NCBI GenBank assembly: GCA_965224845.1
Contig: CBDDAJ010000013.1
Coordinates: 124,001 to 188,000, forward strand
DNA: 64,000 bases
Direction of reading: 5' to 3'
From: Wocania_A sp965224845
GTDB lineage: Bacteria; Bacteroidota; Bacteroidia; Flavobacteriales; Flavobacteriaceae
The notes under the pieces: model-generated
What the model saw: the letters and a program-made list of their open reading frames with translations, nothing else
What the model was told of the DNA's origin: nothing
The model's database searches: none
Translations under genes and position numbers: made by a program
Part shown: one piece after another, positions 1-9,719 of the stretch
How the letters are laid out: the number at the start of each line of letters is the position of its first letter
Position numbering within the stretch: position 1 is the stretch's first letter

Positions 1-123
1 CAAAACCAATATATTTTAATAGCAGGTATTGTATTGTTAATGCTTGGGATTTATAGGATATCCAGAAATATTCCCAGTAAAAATCAGGAAGATGATGAGC
101 AAGACATGACCAAAGAAGAATAA
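1..123 (+). CDS. C-terminal end of a small membrane protein (truncated by window)
   Basis: The frame is open from base 1 to the TAA at 121-123 and gives 40 residues. A hydrophobic stretch (ILIAGIVLLMLGIYRI) reads as one transmembrane helix and is followed by a short acidic, polar tail. The stop lies two bases before the ATG of the Smr gene, so the two are probably cotranscribed. The family is not recognisable from this fragment. Confidence 0.6.
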   Translation, partial: QNQYILIAGIVLLMLGIYRISRNIPSKNQEDDEQDMTKEE

Positions 124-125
124 TT

Positions 126-692
126 ATGGCTTTTAAATTGGGAGATGTAGTATTGGTTTTGGATGAAAATTTATCTGGTGTTGTTAAAAAAATAGCTGAT
201 GATTTTATTTCGATTGAAACTGATGATGGTTTTTTATTGGAATTTAGAGCTGAGGAACTAGTTAAAAATAATCCTGATAAAACACTTAAGAATGGATTAT
301 TTGTACATACGAGTATAAATACTGTTATTTCAGAAAAGGAACAGCCCAAAAAGAAAAAAACAAAAAGGGTAAGACCAAAAGAGCGGTACGAACCTGCTTT
401 AGAAGTTGATTTGCACATCAATCAATTGGTGAAATCTTCTAAAGGGATGACCAATCATGATATGTTAACATTACAACTCGATACAGCTAGGAGGCAGTTA
501 GATTTTGCAATAAAAAAGCGCATTCAAAAAATTGTATTTATCCATGGAGTTGGTGAAGGTGTTTTAAAAATGGAGCTAGATTACCTCTTTGGGCGCTATA
601 ATAATGTAAAATTCTATGATGCTAATTACCAAAAATACGGATTAGGGGCTACCGAGGTTTATATTTATCAAAACGTACTTCCTGCTAATTAA
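126..692 (+). CDS. Smr-domain protein (MutS2 C-terminal-like, DUF2027 type)
   Basis: The protein has 188 residues. An N-terminal beta-rich region (about 1-70) is followed by a lysine/arginine-rich linker (about 73-90) and a C-terminal Smr domain (about 92-185). The Smr domain shows the LDLH-like start (VDLHINQL) and the HGVGEGVLK loop near residue 140, equivalent to the conserved HGxG of Smr nucleases. Smr domains act on branched DNA or on RNA. There is no MutS ATPase part, so this is the stand-alone form common in Bacteroidota. The ATG is two bases after the preceding stop, which supports this start. The exact substrate cannot be told from the sequence. Confidence 0.85.
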   Translation: MAFKLGDVVLVLDENLSGVVKKIADDFISIETDDGFLLEFRAEELVKNNPDKTLKNGLFVHTSINTVISEKEQPKKKKTKRVRPKERYEPALEVDLHINQLVKSSKGMTNHDMLTLQLDTARRQLDFAIKKRIQKIVFIHGVGEGVLKMELDYLFGRYNNVKFYDANYQKYGLGATEVYIYQNVLPAN

Positions 693-1607
693 ATGTAGGT
701 GTTACAGTTCTGGATTTATTACTTGAAGGAATTTCACTATCGGCTAATTTACCAAAATCAAGTACATCTTGCGATAAAATTTCTATATCTATTCCTGTTA
801 ATTTTACAGTAACAAGGTAAGATCTACTTATAGTATGCACACGGTATGCCGTAGCAGCAACCGAAGTAGCTACATCTTTATTTAAGTAATCTGCGCCAAC
901 GTCGTTGTTTGTAATATCGTTTGTTGGATTTTTATCTTGTGAATCGTTTTCTTCATCTCGAGTTTTTATACCATCGCCATCGTCATCGTCATCTAAATAA
1001 TCTGGAGTTCCATCGCCATCAGTATCTTGAGCATCACTTAGGTTACCATCGCCATTTGGGTCAGGGTTTTCATCTTTTGTAGGCACATTGTCCCCATCAT
1101 CATCATCATCCAAATAATCAGGTAGCTCATCGCCGTCGGTATCTTGAGCATCATCATAATTTCCATCACCATTAGGATCCATATTTTCTAATGTAGCAGG
1201 AATACCATCATTATCATCTTCAGTTAAAACAGTGCTAATTTCTGCCTGACAGCTACTACTATAATCATTTGTTATGTTTATATCTGATGGAGGAATATCG
1301 TTGCAAAATAAATTTGAAGATAATTTTGAGTTACTATAAGTTCTATAGTTAAGTGTACCAGATTTTGTTACTGTAAACGTATTATCGTCTCCAACTGCTA
1401 AAAACTCATTAATTGTATAGTTGCTAATAATTATTGAAAGTGATTCAGAAGGGTCGTTTTTTGTGTTAAAAAGGACCAGATCATTAACACCTTCACAAGC
1501 ATTAAATTCATTATCAAATCTAATTCAACATCAATAATATCACCATCACTACAAGAACTAAGAAAAGCAAAAGAAAAAAATATGAAATGAAAAACTAATT
1601 TACGCAT
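685..1607 (-). pseudogene. Frameshifted lipoprotein with thrombospondin type-3-like calcium repeats
   Basis: The gene starts at ATG 1607 with a lipoprotein signal peptide (lipobox LSSC, then SDGD). The frame is lost at a run of three T on the coding strand (plus-strand 1516-1518). One added base restores a single reading frame that stays open to the TAA at 685, giving about 307 residues. The C-terminal half has two DxDxDG-rich blocks (DTDGDELPDYLDDDDDGD and a near copy), as in calcium-binding TSP3 repeats, and ends in a beta-rich tail. It is probably an outer-surface, calcium-dependent protein. A homopolymer sequencing error is as likely as true decay, since no other lesion is seen. Its stop overlaps the end of the convergent Smr gene by 8 bases. 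Confidence 0.75.
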
Positions 1608-1738
1608 GCGTTTGGGTTTTAAAGCAAAAATATAGAATTGTTATTTATAACGTATCATATTGATAATAATTTTATTTCAAGTATTTTTGACCCCTTAATG
1701 ATTGCTTAAGTTTACTGGTTAATTAATTTTTTAGATTT

Positions 1739-2884
1739 ATGAAGACTGTTTATTTCGATAATGCTGCAACTACACAAATACGCAGAGAAGTGATTGATAA
1801 AATGGCTGAAGTTATGGAGAATAACTATGGAAATGCATCATCTTCGCATAGTTTTGGAAGGTCTTCTAAAGCATTAATTGAAAAAGCAAGAAAAACAATT
1901 GCAAGTTATTTGAATGTATCGGCTGGAGAGATTGTATTTACATCTGGAGGAACAGAAGCTGATAATTTAGTACTGCGTAGTGCTGTAAGAGATTTAAAAG
2001 TTGAGCACATTATTACTTCTAAAATTGAGCATCATGCTATTTTGCATACTATAGAACAGCTTAGTCAGGAATACGAGTTAACAACTAGTTATGTAAATAT
2101 TGATGATAATGGAACTGTTGATTATGCACATTTAGAGGCATTGCTTGATAACTCAAAAAAAACACTGGTAAGTTTAATGCATATTAACAATGAAATTGGA
2201 AACATTTTAGATATCAGGAAAGTTGCCGCATTGTGCAAAACCAAAAAGGCGTTGTTACATAGCGATACAGTGCAATCTGTAGGGCATTATGCATTGGATT
2301 TACAAGAGGTTCAATTAGACTTTTTGGCAGCTGCAGCACATAAGTTTCATGGACCAAAAGGGGTAGGTTTTGCCTTTATTAGAAAAAACTCAGGATTAAA
2401 ACCTTTAATTTTTGGAGGGGAGCAGGAGCGTGGTTTCAGAGCAGGAACAGAAAGTGTACACAATATTGTAGGCCTAGAAACAGCCTTGAAAATGGCTTAT
2501 GATAATTTAAATGATGAGTCGCTGTATGTAAAGTCTTTAAAGCAATATTTTATTGAGCAGTTAAAAACAAAAGTGCCATTAGTAAGTTTTAATGGTAACT
2601 CTGGCGATATGGAAAAAGGCAGTTATACTTTAGTAAATGTTTGTTTGCCAGTATCTCCAGAAAAAGCAGGGATGTTGCTATTTCAGTTAGATTTAAAAGG
2701 AATTGCCTGTTCTAAGGGTAGTGCCTGTCAAAGCGGAAGTATAAAAGGGTCTCATGTTTTAGCCGAAATTTTAAGTGATGAAGACATGACCAAACCTTCC
2801 ATTCGTTTTTCTTTTAGTATCTATAATACTAAAGACGAAATAGATTATGTTGTTAATGTTTTACAAGAATTAATTAACTGCTAA
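1739..2884 (+). CDS. Cysteine desulfurase, NifS/IscS-like, PLP-dependent
   Basis: The 381-residue protein is a class V aminotransferase-fold enzyme that takes sulfur from cysteine for Fe-S clusters or other thio-cofactors. Visible marks are the N-terminal FDNAATT, the substrate/PLP segment SGGTEADN, the PLP lysine in AAAHKFHGPKG (K202), and the catalytic-loop cysteine in SKGSACQSGS (about C330). The length matches IscS/NifS rather than the longer SufS. No iscU or regulator is adjacent, so which pathway it serves is open. The ATG follows an AT-rich leader without a clear Shine-Dalgarno, as is usual in Bacteroidota. Confidence 0.9.
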   Translation: MKTVYFDNAATTQIRREVIDKMAEVMENNYGNASSSHSFGRSSKALIEKARKTIASYLNVSAGEIVFTSGGTEADNLVLRSAVRDLKVEHIITSKIEHHAILHTIEQLSQEYELTTSYVNIDDNGTVDYAHLEALLDNSKKTLVSLMHINNEIGNILDIRKVAALCKTKKALLHSDTVQSVGHYALDLQEVQLDFLAAAAHKFHGPKGVGFAFIRKNSGLKPLIFGGEQERGFRAGTESVHNIVGLETALKMAYDNLNDESLYVKSLKQYFIEQLKTKVPLVSFNGNSGDMEKGSYTLVNVCLPVSPEKAGMLLFQLDLKGIACSKGSACQSGSIKGSHVLAEILSDEDMTKPSIRFSFSIYNTKDEIDYVVNVLQELINC

Positions 2885-2898
2885 TAGTTTCTTAAACT

Positions 2899-4482
2899 TT
2901 AATCTACAGTAACTTTGCTTTGCCACCAGTTAGCATTTGGTTCAAAATCTTCAGATAAGTATTTTAGTCTGTCTTGTTCTAATTTAGGCATAAACTCATG
3001 CCGTAAATATTCTTTTCGTTTTTTTGCTAATGCTGCATTATACTCTAAATCTTTGGTTGGCATATTCGCACCAACTTTTAGTAGCCAAGAGTTAAGCTTG
3101 TTGTTTAGTTTTTCGGTTAATTTTAAATGCTTAGAGGCAACATTATTTTGTTCATTGATGTCTAGTGACAGATTATACAATTCATTTCTATCATTTTCCC
3201 AATAATGAATAAGCTTCCAACCGTCTTCTTGTATAATAGACGATGGTTCGCCACCTTGATTACCGTAATGAGGATAATGCCAATACAAAGGGCGTTTAGC
3301 TAAAGTTTTTCCTTCTAAAAGTGGTTTTAGGCTAACACCGTCAATATGCTGGTTAGGGAGCTTATCTGCACCAATTAAATCTAAAATAGTTGGATAAAAA
3401 TCGGTGCCAACTACAGGAAAATCTGTGCTAGCTCCATTAGATTTATACCATGGTACATTAATAAAAAAAGGCTCTCTAATACCGCCTTCCCATTGATATC
3501 CTTTTCCTCCTCGTAATGGTAAATTGGATGTAGAGTAATTATCGCCTGAAGCAACACCGCCATTATCTGATGTAAATATTACAATCGTATTTTTATCTAA
3601 GCCTAATTCTTTTAATGTATTTAAAACATGTCCTACTGCATCGTCCATGGTTTCAACTAATCCACCATAAATAGGATTGTCTTGCACTTGCCTTATTGGT
3701 AAGACACGTTCCATTTTATAACCTTTGTCTTTAATGCCTTGTTTTTTAGCTTTGACTCTATATTTCTCCCATTTTTTTTGAGTGGTTTGAATTGGGCCAT
3801 GAACGGCATAAAAAGACATGAATGCAAAAAAACTAGTATCCTTGTGTTTTTTTATAAACTTAGAGGTTTCTTTTGCAAGTCGCATGGATAAGTTTTCGCC
3901 TTGTGTTGTGTTTTCTAAATTCGGGTTTTTCCAAGGTGAAAAATACCCGCCAATCGGACTACCTTTATCCCAGCCTCCTTTGTTAATATCGAAACCATGA
4001 TCTTCTGGATACGATCCTTCTTTTCCCAGATGCCATTTTCCGGCAAAAAAGGTTTTGTATCCTGATGCCTTCATTGCTTCAGCAATGGTAACATCATTTT
4101 TCGGTAAGCTATGCACATAATCCGCTGGTAGTAGCTTATCATGTCTATTTTGATCACGCCACGCTTTGCCATGTTTTGCACCAATCCAATCTGTAATACC
4201 ATGTCTAGCTGTAAATTTACCAGTCATAATACTTGCTCGCGAAGGACTACAAACACGACTAGCAGCATAACCCTGATTAAAAACCATGCCCTCACTTGCT
4301 ATTTTGTCAATATTTGGAGTTTCATAAAAAGTGCTTCCTGTACAGCTTAAATCTTTATAGCCTAAATCATCAACTAAAATAAATAGTACATTGGGTTTTT
4401 TATCTTTTTTTATGCTGAAATTTTCATTCTTACATGAATTTAAAGCTAGAAGGATTAATAATGAAATGGTCAATCTTTCCAT
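2899..4482 (-). CDS. Family S1 sulfatase, lipoprotein (arylsulfatase A-like)
   Basis: The 527-residue protein has a lipoprotein signal (lipobox LNSC at about residue 17), so it is membrane-anchored outside the cytoplasm. The start of the alkaline-phosphatase-like fold carries the metal-binding DD (38-39), and the formylglycine motif CSPSR has its modified Cys at residue 78. Further marks are GKWHLG and TSDNGG, typical of S1 sulfatases. It should hydrolyse sulfate esters from sulfated glycans or small aryl/alkyl sulfates; the subfamily is not assignable by eye. It is the last gene of a minus-strand operon after the M23 peptidase, TonB receptor and bPH2 genes, 2 bases downstream of the last. 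Confidence 0.9.
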   Translation of the reverse strand: MERLTISLLILLALNSCKNENFSIKKDKKPNVLFILVDDLGYKDLSCTGSTFYETPNIDKIASEGMVFNQGYAASRVCSPSRASIMTGKFTARHGITDWIGAKHGKAWRDQNRHDKLLPADYVHSLPKNDVTIAEAMKASGYKTFFAGKWHLGKEGSYPEDHGFDINKGGWDKGSPIGGYFSPWKNPNLENTTQGENLSMRLAKETSKFIKKHKDTSFFAFMSFYAVHGPIQTTQKKWEKYRVKAKKQGIKDKGYKMERVLPIRQVQDNPIYGGLVETMDDAVGHVLNTLKELGLDKNTIVIFTSDNGGVASGDNYSTSNLPLRGGKGYQWEGGIREPFFINVPWYKSNGASTDFPVVGTDFYPTILDLIGADKLPNQHIDGVSLKPLLEGKTLAKRPLYWHYPHYGNQGGEPSSIIQEDGWKLIHYWENDRNELYNLSLDINEQNNVASKHLKLTEKLNNKLNSWLLKVGANMPTKDLEYNAALAKKRKEYLRHEFMPKLEQDRLKYLSEDFEPNANWWQSKVTVD

Positions 4483-4484
4483 AA

Positions 4485-5015
4485 TTACTTGTTTTTAATT
4501 TCCACTAAGAGTTCTTTAATTTCTTCAAGGAGCATATTAGTTCTTTCATTTGAAGAAGTAGTTTGTGAGTTCTCTTTCGCATTAAATTGGATAACTTCAC
4601 GCTGCTTTAAAACAAGCGCTTTAAATTCTGAAGCGTCTAAAATACCAACAAGTTTCATGTCGCTTCCTTTAGGATTGCTTTGTCCAGCAGTTTCAATTTT
4701 AAGAATGCGTAAATCAAGCGCTTTCAATAAAGGGTTTTCAATAAATGTTAAGTCTTGAATATTTTCTAGCGGAATTGTTTTTTCTACTTTAAATAGCACC
4801 CCTTTTTTAAATTCTAAGTGTCTGTTAGTTAATTGGCATTGTAAGTTCTCGTAAAACCTTTTACTAATATATTGGCCTATACCTAAAAACCAAACTATTA
4901 AAATGGGAATCCCAGCAATTGAAATGAATAAGAAAAAGGAAACTACTAAAAGAATGTACGTTTTAATTTTGGGATTAAACTCTGCCTTTTTAATAATGTT
5001 TGGTACTGAGGCCAT
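4485..5015 (-). CDS. bPH2 (bacterial PH) domain membrane protein, YdbS-like
   Basis: The protein has 176 residues. A hydrophobic hairpin (about residues 19-48, LLVVSFFLFISIAGIPILIVW) is followed by a bPH2 domain with the family-typical order YxxxxxxLTNRHLEFKKG, then KTIPLENIQDLTF. The C-terminus (about 135-176) is charged and probably helical. bPH2 proteins are cytoplasmic-face membrane proteins of poorly known function. The gene sits 10 bases after the TonB receptor and 2 bases before the sulfatase, so all are likely on one transcript. Confidence 0.75.
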   Translation of the reverse strand: MASVPNIIKKAEFNPKIKTYILLVVSFFLFISIAGIPILIVWFLGIGQYISKRFYENLQCQLTNRHLEFKKGVLFKVEKTIPLENIQDLTFIENPLLKALDLRILKIETAGQSNPKGSDMKLVGILDASEFKALVLKQREVIQFNAKENSQTTSSNERTNMLLEEIKELLVEIKNK

Positions 5016-5025
5016 TTTAATAGGA

Positions 5026-7500
5026 TTAAAATTTCATAGTTGTTCTAACGTTGAATACCCGAGGTGTTAAATAGTTTGGAATGGCATATTGGCGTTTACT
5101 ATACACATCTCTAACCCAAGTGTTTGTTATTGAGTTTTGAACATCAAACATATTGAAAATTTCAACTCCAAACGATAGTTCTTTGAATGGTTTTTTCCAA
5201 CCACTGTTAAATTGTTTTTTTTCATCAACTAGCACAAATTGAAAACCAACATCGGCTCTTTTGTATGCTGGTAATCTGTTTTGATATTCATAAGGATCGG
5301 CATAACTTGGAGATCCCCCAGGTAACCCAGTGTTAAACACCAAATTTAAATACATTTTCATGCTAGGAATATTGGGTACATAATCTTGAAACAGTGCAGC
5401 AAATTTTAAACGCTGGTCTGTTGGACGTGCTATATAACCTCTATTATTTATATTTTCCTCGGTTTTTAGGTACCCAAAACTAAACCAGGATTCGGTTCCA
5501 GGAACAAACTCCCCATTTAATCGCATGTCTAAGCCGTAAGCATAGGCTTTTGCACTATTATTGGCACGATAACGAATACGAACGTTTTCTAATGTATAGG
5601 GATTCACATCACTTAAATTTTTGTAGTATGCTTCAGTTGTTAATTTAAAAGGTCTATTCCATATTTTAAAACTATAATCGTTTCCTAAAACAATATGAAA
5701 TGATTTTTGTGCTTTTACATTGGGTTGAACAACTCCGTTGGCATCTCGTAACTCCCTATAAAAAGGTGGTTGATAATATAATCCTCCGGCAATTCTAAAT
5801 AGCATATCTTTTTCCCAATAGGGTTTTATAGCGAATTGCGCTCTCGGACTAAACACGGTTTGATTTGATGACGAAACTCCTGTACCATTAACCGACCAAT
5901 TATGGGCTCTAATACCTGCATTGTACCAAACGTCACTTGTTCCTATAGTGGAGCGCTTGCTCCATTGCGCATAGGCCTGAACCCGGCTTATTTGTGTATT
6001 ATTTACAGCACGAACATTTTGAAAAGCTTCAATAGGCCCTTGAAACGGAGTATAGGGTTGTTCGTTAAAAGCATCAATATGTGGTGGCCTTATAGAAAAC
6101 CCTGCAGAATCAATAACCTCCCATTCAACCAAACGGTCGCGAATGTCTTCTTTGGTATACTTTAAAGACCACTCTATACGGTTATCATCAATTTTTAAAT
6201 CACCTTTGTGTTCTATATTCGTTATTAATGCATCTAAATCGTTTCGACCATGATTTAACTGACCTCCAATACCCTCACTAAATTCAACTTCCCCTAAATT
6301 TTCATCACCAATATTAGTATTTACTTCCCCTAATCGATATTGTGTCAAAATATCAAAATACTCTTCTTCTGTCGTGTGATAGGTGGATGCTATAGCATGA
6401 AGGGTTAAATTATCATTTGCAAAATATGTACCCTTAAAAGCACCAAATAAGGTTTGGTATTGATCTTTTTCCTGACCCTCATAAAACACGAGCAGCGCTA
6501 AAGGGTCGGCAAGTGTACCAAAATTGGTTTGTCGGGTTTGAGGCTCGTAATTGTATTTGTTTAATGATGCATTTCCTAAAAAGCTTAACTGAAATTTATC
6601 TGTAAATTTATAAGTTAAAAACGCTTGAGCATCGGTAAAGGCCGCATCATAATTGGTTTCTGTTTCTTTGGCGTTAACTAATAAGCCATTATCCCGATAA
6701 CGCACACCCACAATACTAGAAAACTTTGAATCTTTACTAATGTTTTCAATAGAAAGGCTGCCTCCTAATAGACTTAAATCTGCATTAATTTCGAATTGAT
6801 AGGGGGTTTTATAGGTAATATCTAAAACTGAAGATAGCTTATCGCCATATTTTGCTTGAAAACCGCCTGAAGAAAAATCTACATTCTGAACCAAATCGGT
6901 ATTTACAAAGCTTAAACCTTCCTGCTGACCGGAACGAATTAAAAAAGGGCGGTACACTTCTATACCGTTAACATATACCAGGTTTTCATCATAATTTCCT
7001 CCGCGAACCGCATACTGTGTGCTTAATTCATTATTATTACTAACTCCGGGAAGCGTTAATAATAAGTTTTCAACACCAGCATTTGCCCCAGGTATTTTCC
7101 TAATAGTTTCAGGTTTTAAAGTGGTAATCCCTTCTATCTCTTTTCGCCGCTTTCCGGAAACAATTACAGTATTAATTTGTTCAACCGTAGTATTCATTAC
7201 GGGATTAAATTCATGGGTTTCACCATTTTTAAGATTAAAAGTAAGGATGATCTTTTTATAAACAAGATGAGAAAACTCAATGGTAATGTCCTTATTGGCA
7301 GGAATTTTTAAAGTATAGAAGCCATTTTCATTAGTTTCAGTTCCAATTACATTTGCTTTTATGTTAACTTTAGAAATAGGAGTGTTTTCATTATTTAAAA
7401 TAACCCCTTTAATTGTTGCTGTTTGCGAATACCCTAAAGCGATAAGGAATAAAAACAGGATTACTGTAAGTGAAAGTTTTAAATTCAAAAGCGAGAACAT
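5026..7500 (-). CDS. TonB-dependent outer-membrane receptor with CarboxypepD_reg-like N-terminus
   Basis: The 824-residue protein has a signal peptide ending near GYSQ (26), a carboxypeptidase-regulatory-like beta sandwich (about 27-110, TATIKGVILNNENTPI...), a plug domain (about 125-230, containing GVSNNNELSTQYAVRGGNYDEN split over the TonB plug motif) and a long beta-barrel ending in an aromatic terminal strand (NVRTTMKF). It imports an unknown ligand. There is no SusD partner, so it is not a classic SusC pair. The ATG directly abuts the stop of the M23 peptidase gene. Confidence 0.9.
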   Translation of the reverse strand: MFSLLNLKLSLTVILFLFLIALGYSQTATIKGVILNNENTPISKVNIKANVIGTETNENGFYTLKIPANKDITIEFSHLVYKKIILTFNLKNGETHEFNPVMNTTVEQINTVIVSGKRRKEIEGITTLKPETIRKIPGANAGVENLLLTLPGVSNNNELSTQYAVRGGNYDENLVYVNGIEVYRPFLIRSGQQEGLSFVNTDLVQNVDFSSGGFQAKYGDKLSSVLDITYKTPYQFEINADLSLLGGSLSIENISKDSKFSSIVGVRYRDNGLLVNAKETETNYDAAFTDAQAFLTYKFTDKFQLSFLGNASLNKYNYEPQTRQTNFGTLADPLALLVFYEGQEKDQYQTLFGAFKGTYFANDNLTLHAIASTYHTTEEEYFDILTQYRLGEVNTNIGDENLGEVEFSEGIGGQLNHGRNDLDALITNIEHKGDLKIDDNRIEWSLKYTKEDIRDRLVEWEVIDSAGFSIRPPHIDAFNEQPYTPFQGPIEAFQNVRAVNNTQISRVQAYAQWSKRSTIGTSDVWYNAGIRAHNWSVNGTGVSSSNQTVFSPRAQFAIKPYWEKDMLFRIAGGLYYQPPFYRELRDANGVVQPNVKAQKSFHIVLGNDYSFKIWNRPFKLTTEAYYKNLSDVNPYTLENVRIRYRANNSAKAYAYGLDMRLNGEFVPGTESWFSFGYLKTEENINNRGYIARPTDQRLKFAALFQDYVPNIPSMKMYLNLVFNTGLPGGSPSYADPYEYQNRLPAYKRADVGFQFVLVDEKKQFNSGWKKPFKELSFGVEIFNMFDVQNSITNTWVRDVYSKRQYAIPNYLTPRVFNVRTTMKF

Positions 7501-9183
7501 TTATTTCCTATAAAATACAGTTTCAAAAGTAGAATTATTTCCAACATTATCGGTAACAATTACCTTTAAATTATTTTTTGTTGCAGTAATGCACCCATCA
7601 TTAAAATCGTGTACCAGTGTTTTTCTTTTATAATCGTACTCCATTAAAATCCATTTTCCATTTACAGTAGCCCTGTAATTTGATATTCCGGAACCTTCAT
7701 CATCAATTTTAAGTTTTAAATACCTGTAATTGCTTAACCACTGCCCTTTTTTAAAATTAACAGGTGTTATAGAAGGCTGGATAGTATCTATAGCAAGAGC
7801 AAATTCTCCTAATGTTTTTGTACGTGTTGAAAGTATATTGCCTTTCCTTTTTGTTGATGAGTAGGCTGGAAATTTTTTGTAGCCCAGCAGTTTCGCTATA
7901 TATAGTTTGCTCCTGTCTTTATTAGAATAAGTGCTAACATCATAACTAATTGTAAAACTCTTTTTAGCAGGAATAATATCCTTATGCAATTGTAAAGTGT
8001 CGTTTTTTACATCAAAATCCATATAAAAACTATCGTAAAAAGTATCCTTATATATATCAACTGATACTTTGCCCTTTTTTAAATTAGTTACCTCATTGGC
8101 ATTAATGTAATATGGAGTTGTTGTGGTTTGAACTTTTTCTGTCTCCGCTTTATTTCCTTTTATAGTTATAGTAGCCCAGGTATTATTGTTTTTATAATCA
8201 CCAACTTTTATTTTATAAACAGAATATGTGCTATCTTTTATATTTAAAACCCCATCGTTTATTAGCTCTTTATATAGGCTTAATGGGTTGTTTTGATTGA
8301 ATAGTTTTTGAATGCGCTTTTTTTTGGTCTTATAATGTTCGTAATCAATCAATCTATTAATATGTTTTGTTTCACTAAATGAAAAGCGTCTAAAATCCAA
8401 TTCAAAATTTTTATTGCCATTAACAAAGGTTTGTATGTTATAAACACCATTTTTATTGGCCGCTAGGTCTTGTCTGTCTATAGTTTCAATTCCAAAACCA
8501 ATTTTGCCATAAGCTTCAATGTTTTCAACCGTATAATCACCGTTTTTTAAAGGAATTAAACGTAATTTCTTTTTTGCATTTACTTTATTTATGTATGAGT
8601 TTCCATCAATAGGATAGACGTAAATTGAAGAAATTAAAGGATTAACAGAGTCTTTTATATCAATACCAAACAGCATTGGGTTGATAGGGCGTTCTGCTTT
8701 ATCACGTATTTCGAAATGTAAATGTGGTCCGCCAGAACCGCCAGTATTTCCACTTAAAGCAACAACAGCACCTTTATCGATTTTTAAATCTTCAGCATTC
8801 GGAAATAATTCAATTTCAAAAGATTCTTTTTCATATTGATGCTTTTTTACATAAGCTTCAATTTCTGGGGAAAATTTGTTTAAATGTGCATAAACTGTAG
8901 TATAACCGTTTGGATGGGTAATATATAAGGCTTTACCATAGCCGTAATGCGATACCTTAATTCTACTTACAAAACCACTGGCAGAAGCATAAACATTTAA
9001 ACCAATACGTTGCTGTGTTTTTATATCTAATCCGGAATGAAAGTGGTTTGACCGTAATTCTGCAAATGTACCGGAGAGAATTAAAGTAACATCTAATGGG
9101 CTTCTAAAATAATCTTGTGGATAATTGTTTTGAGCTATTGAAAATGATGAGAGTAATAAAAAAAGAATGAGGATTAATCGCAT
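7501..9183 (-). CDS. M23 family metallopeptidase (LytM-type), secreted
   Basis: The 560-residue protein has a Sec signal (ending SIAQ, about residue 18). The M23 domain follows at once: HFHSGLDIK (zinc ligands H49 and D53) and GGPHLHFEIRD near residue 155 form the HxxxD...HxH metal site of LytM-like endopeptidases, which usually cut peptidoglycan cross-bridges. The long C-terminal part (about 180-560) is beta-rich and of unknown role. All zinc ligands are present, so it is expected to be active. It is the first gene of the operon with the TonB receptor; this pairing suggests a link between envelope remodelling and receptor function. Confidence 0.88.
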   Translation of the reverse strand: MRLILILFLLLSSFSIAQNNYPQDYFRSPLDVTLILSGTFAELRSNHFHSGLDIKTQQRIGLNVYASASGFVSRIKVSHYGYGKALYITHPNGYTTVYAHLNKFSPEIEAYVKKHQYEKESFEIELFPNAEDLKIDKGAVVALSGNTGGSGGPHLHFEIRDKAERPINPMLFGIDIKDSVNPLISSIYVYPIDGNSYINKVNAKKKLRLIPLKNGDYTVENIEAYGKIGFGIETIDRQDLAANKNGVYNIQTFVNGNKNFELDFRRFSFSETKHINRLIDYEHYKTKKKRIQKLFNQNNPLSLYKELINDGVLNIKDSTYSVYKIKVGDYKNNNTWATITIKGNKAETEKVQTTTTPYYINANEVTNLKKGKVSVDIYKDTFYDSFYMDFDVKNDTLQLHKDIIPAKKSFTISYDVSTYSNKDRSKLYIAKLLGYKKFPAYSSTKRKGNILSTRTKTLGEFALAIDTIQPSITPVNFKKGQWLSNYRYLKLKIDDEGSGISNYRATVNGKWILMEYDYKRKTLVHDFNDGCITATKNNLKVIVTDNVGNNSTFETVFYRK

Positions 9184-9358
9184 ATATAGGTGTTACCAAT
9201 TAAATTTTAAAATTGTATGAATGGGTTATTCGTAATTTTGATTGGTGTTAGGCTAAAATATCAATTTGATGTGAATATGCAAAGCTAAAAACAAAAATCA
9301 AGCCAATTATTTCACTTATTAGCATTAAGATGGAATTTTAAATTTTATGAAAAAACAA

Positions 9359-9389
9359 TTGTAATTTAGGCTTAGGTATGTTAACTTTG
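9359..9389 (+). promoter_or_regulatory. Bacteroidota-type sigma-A promoter (TTG-N20-TAACTTTG)
   Basis: TTG at 9359-9361 and TAACTTTG at 9382-9389 are spaced 20 bases apart, matching the Bacteroidota housekeeping consensus (-33 TTG, -7 TAnnTTTG). It lies 25 bases before the ATG of the coiled-coil gene and would drive the coiled-coil-zapA transcript. Confidence 0.65.
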
Positions 9390-9413
9390 TGTGGTAAGTA
9401 TTGAAATTTGTAA

Positions 9414-9704
9414 ATGAGTAATATTGAAGATATTGTAGATTCTTTAGAAAACAAAATTAGTAAGGTATTACACAAACTAGAGCTTTTAAAGCAATCTAAT
9501 TTAAAATTAAATAAAGAATTAGAAGCTTCAAAACAAGAAATTAAAGCCCAAAAGTTAAAGATTACGACCTGGGAAGAAAAGTATGAAGCACTTAAAATGG
9601 CAAACTCAATACTTGGTAGTGACGATAATAAAAGAGAAACAAAGCTTAAAATAAACGCATTAATCAGAGATATTGATCATTGTATTGCTCAACTTTCAGA
9701 TTAA
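9414..9704 (+). CDS. Small coiled-coil protein upstream of ZapA
   Basis: This 96-residue protein is almost wholly helical and charged, with heptad-like spacing of I/L from about residue 5 to 70 (VDSLENKISKVLHKLELLKQ onward). There is no signal or membrane segment. It precedes zapA by 15 bases, and the pair shares a promoter at 9359. Its size and coiled coil resemble ZapB-like division-ring partners, but no specific homology can be claimed; a cytoplasmic partner of ZapA is an inference from context. Confidence 0.75.
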   Translation: MSNIEDIVDSLENKISKVLHKLELLKQSNLKLNKELEASKQEIKAQKLKITTWEEKYEALKMANSILGSDDNKRETKLKINALIRDIDHCIAQLSD

Positions 9705-9719
9705 TGTAACATAGATTCA

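Noticed and set aside
1516..1518. Programmed frameshift or phase variation at the lipoprotein gene
   Set aside because: A run of three T is too short for slippage and there is no stimulatory structure that I can see.
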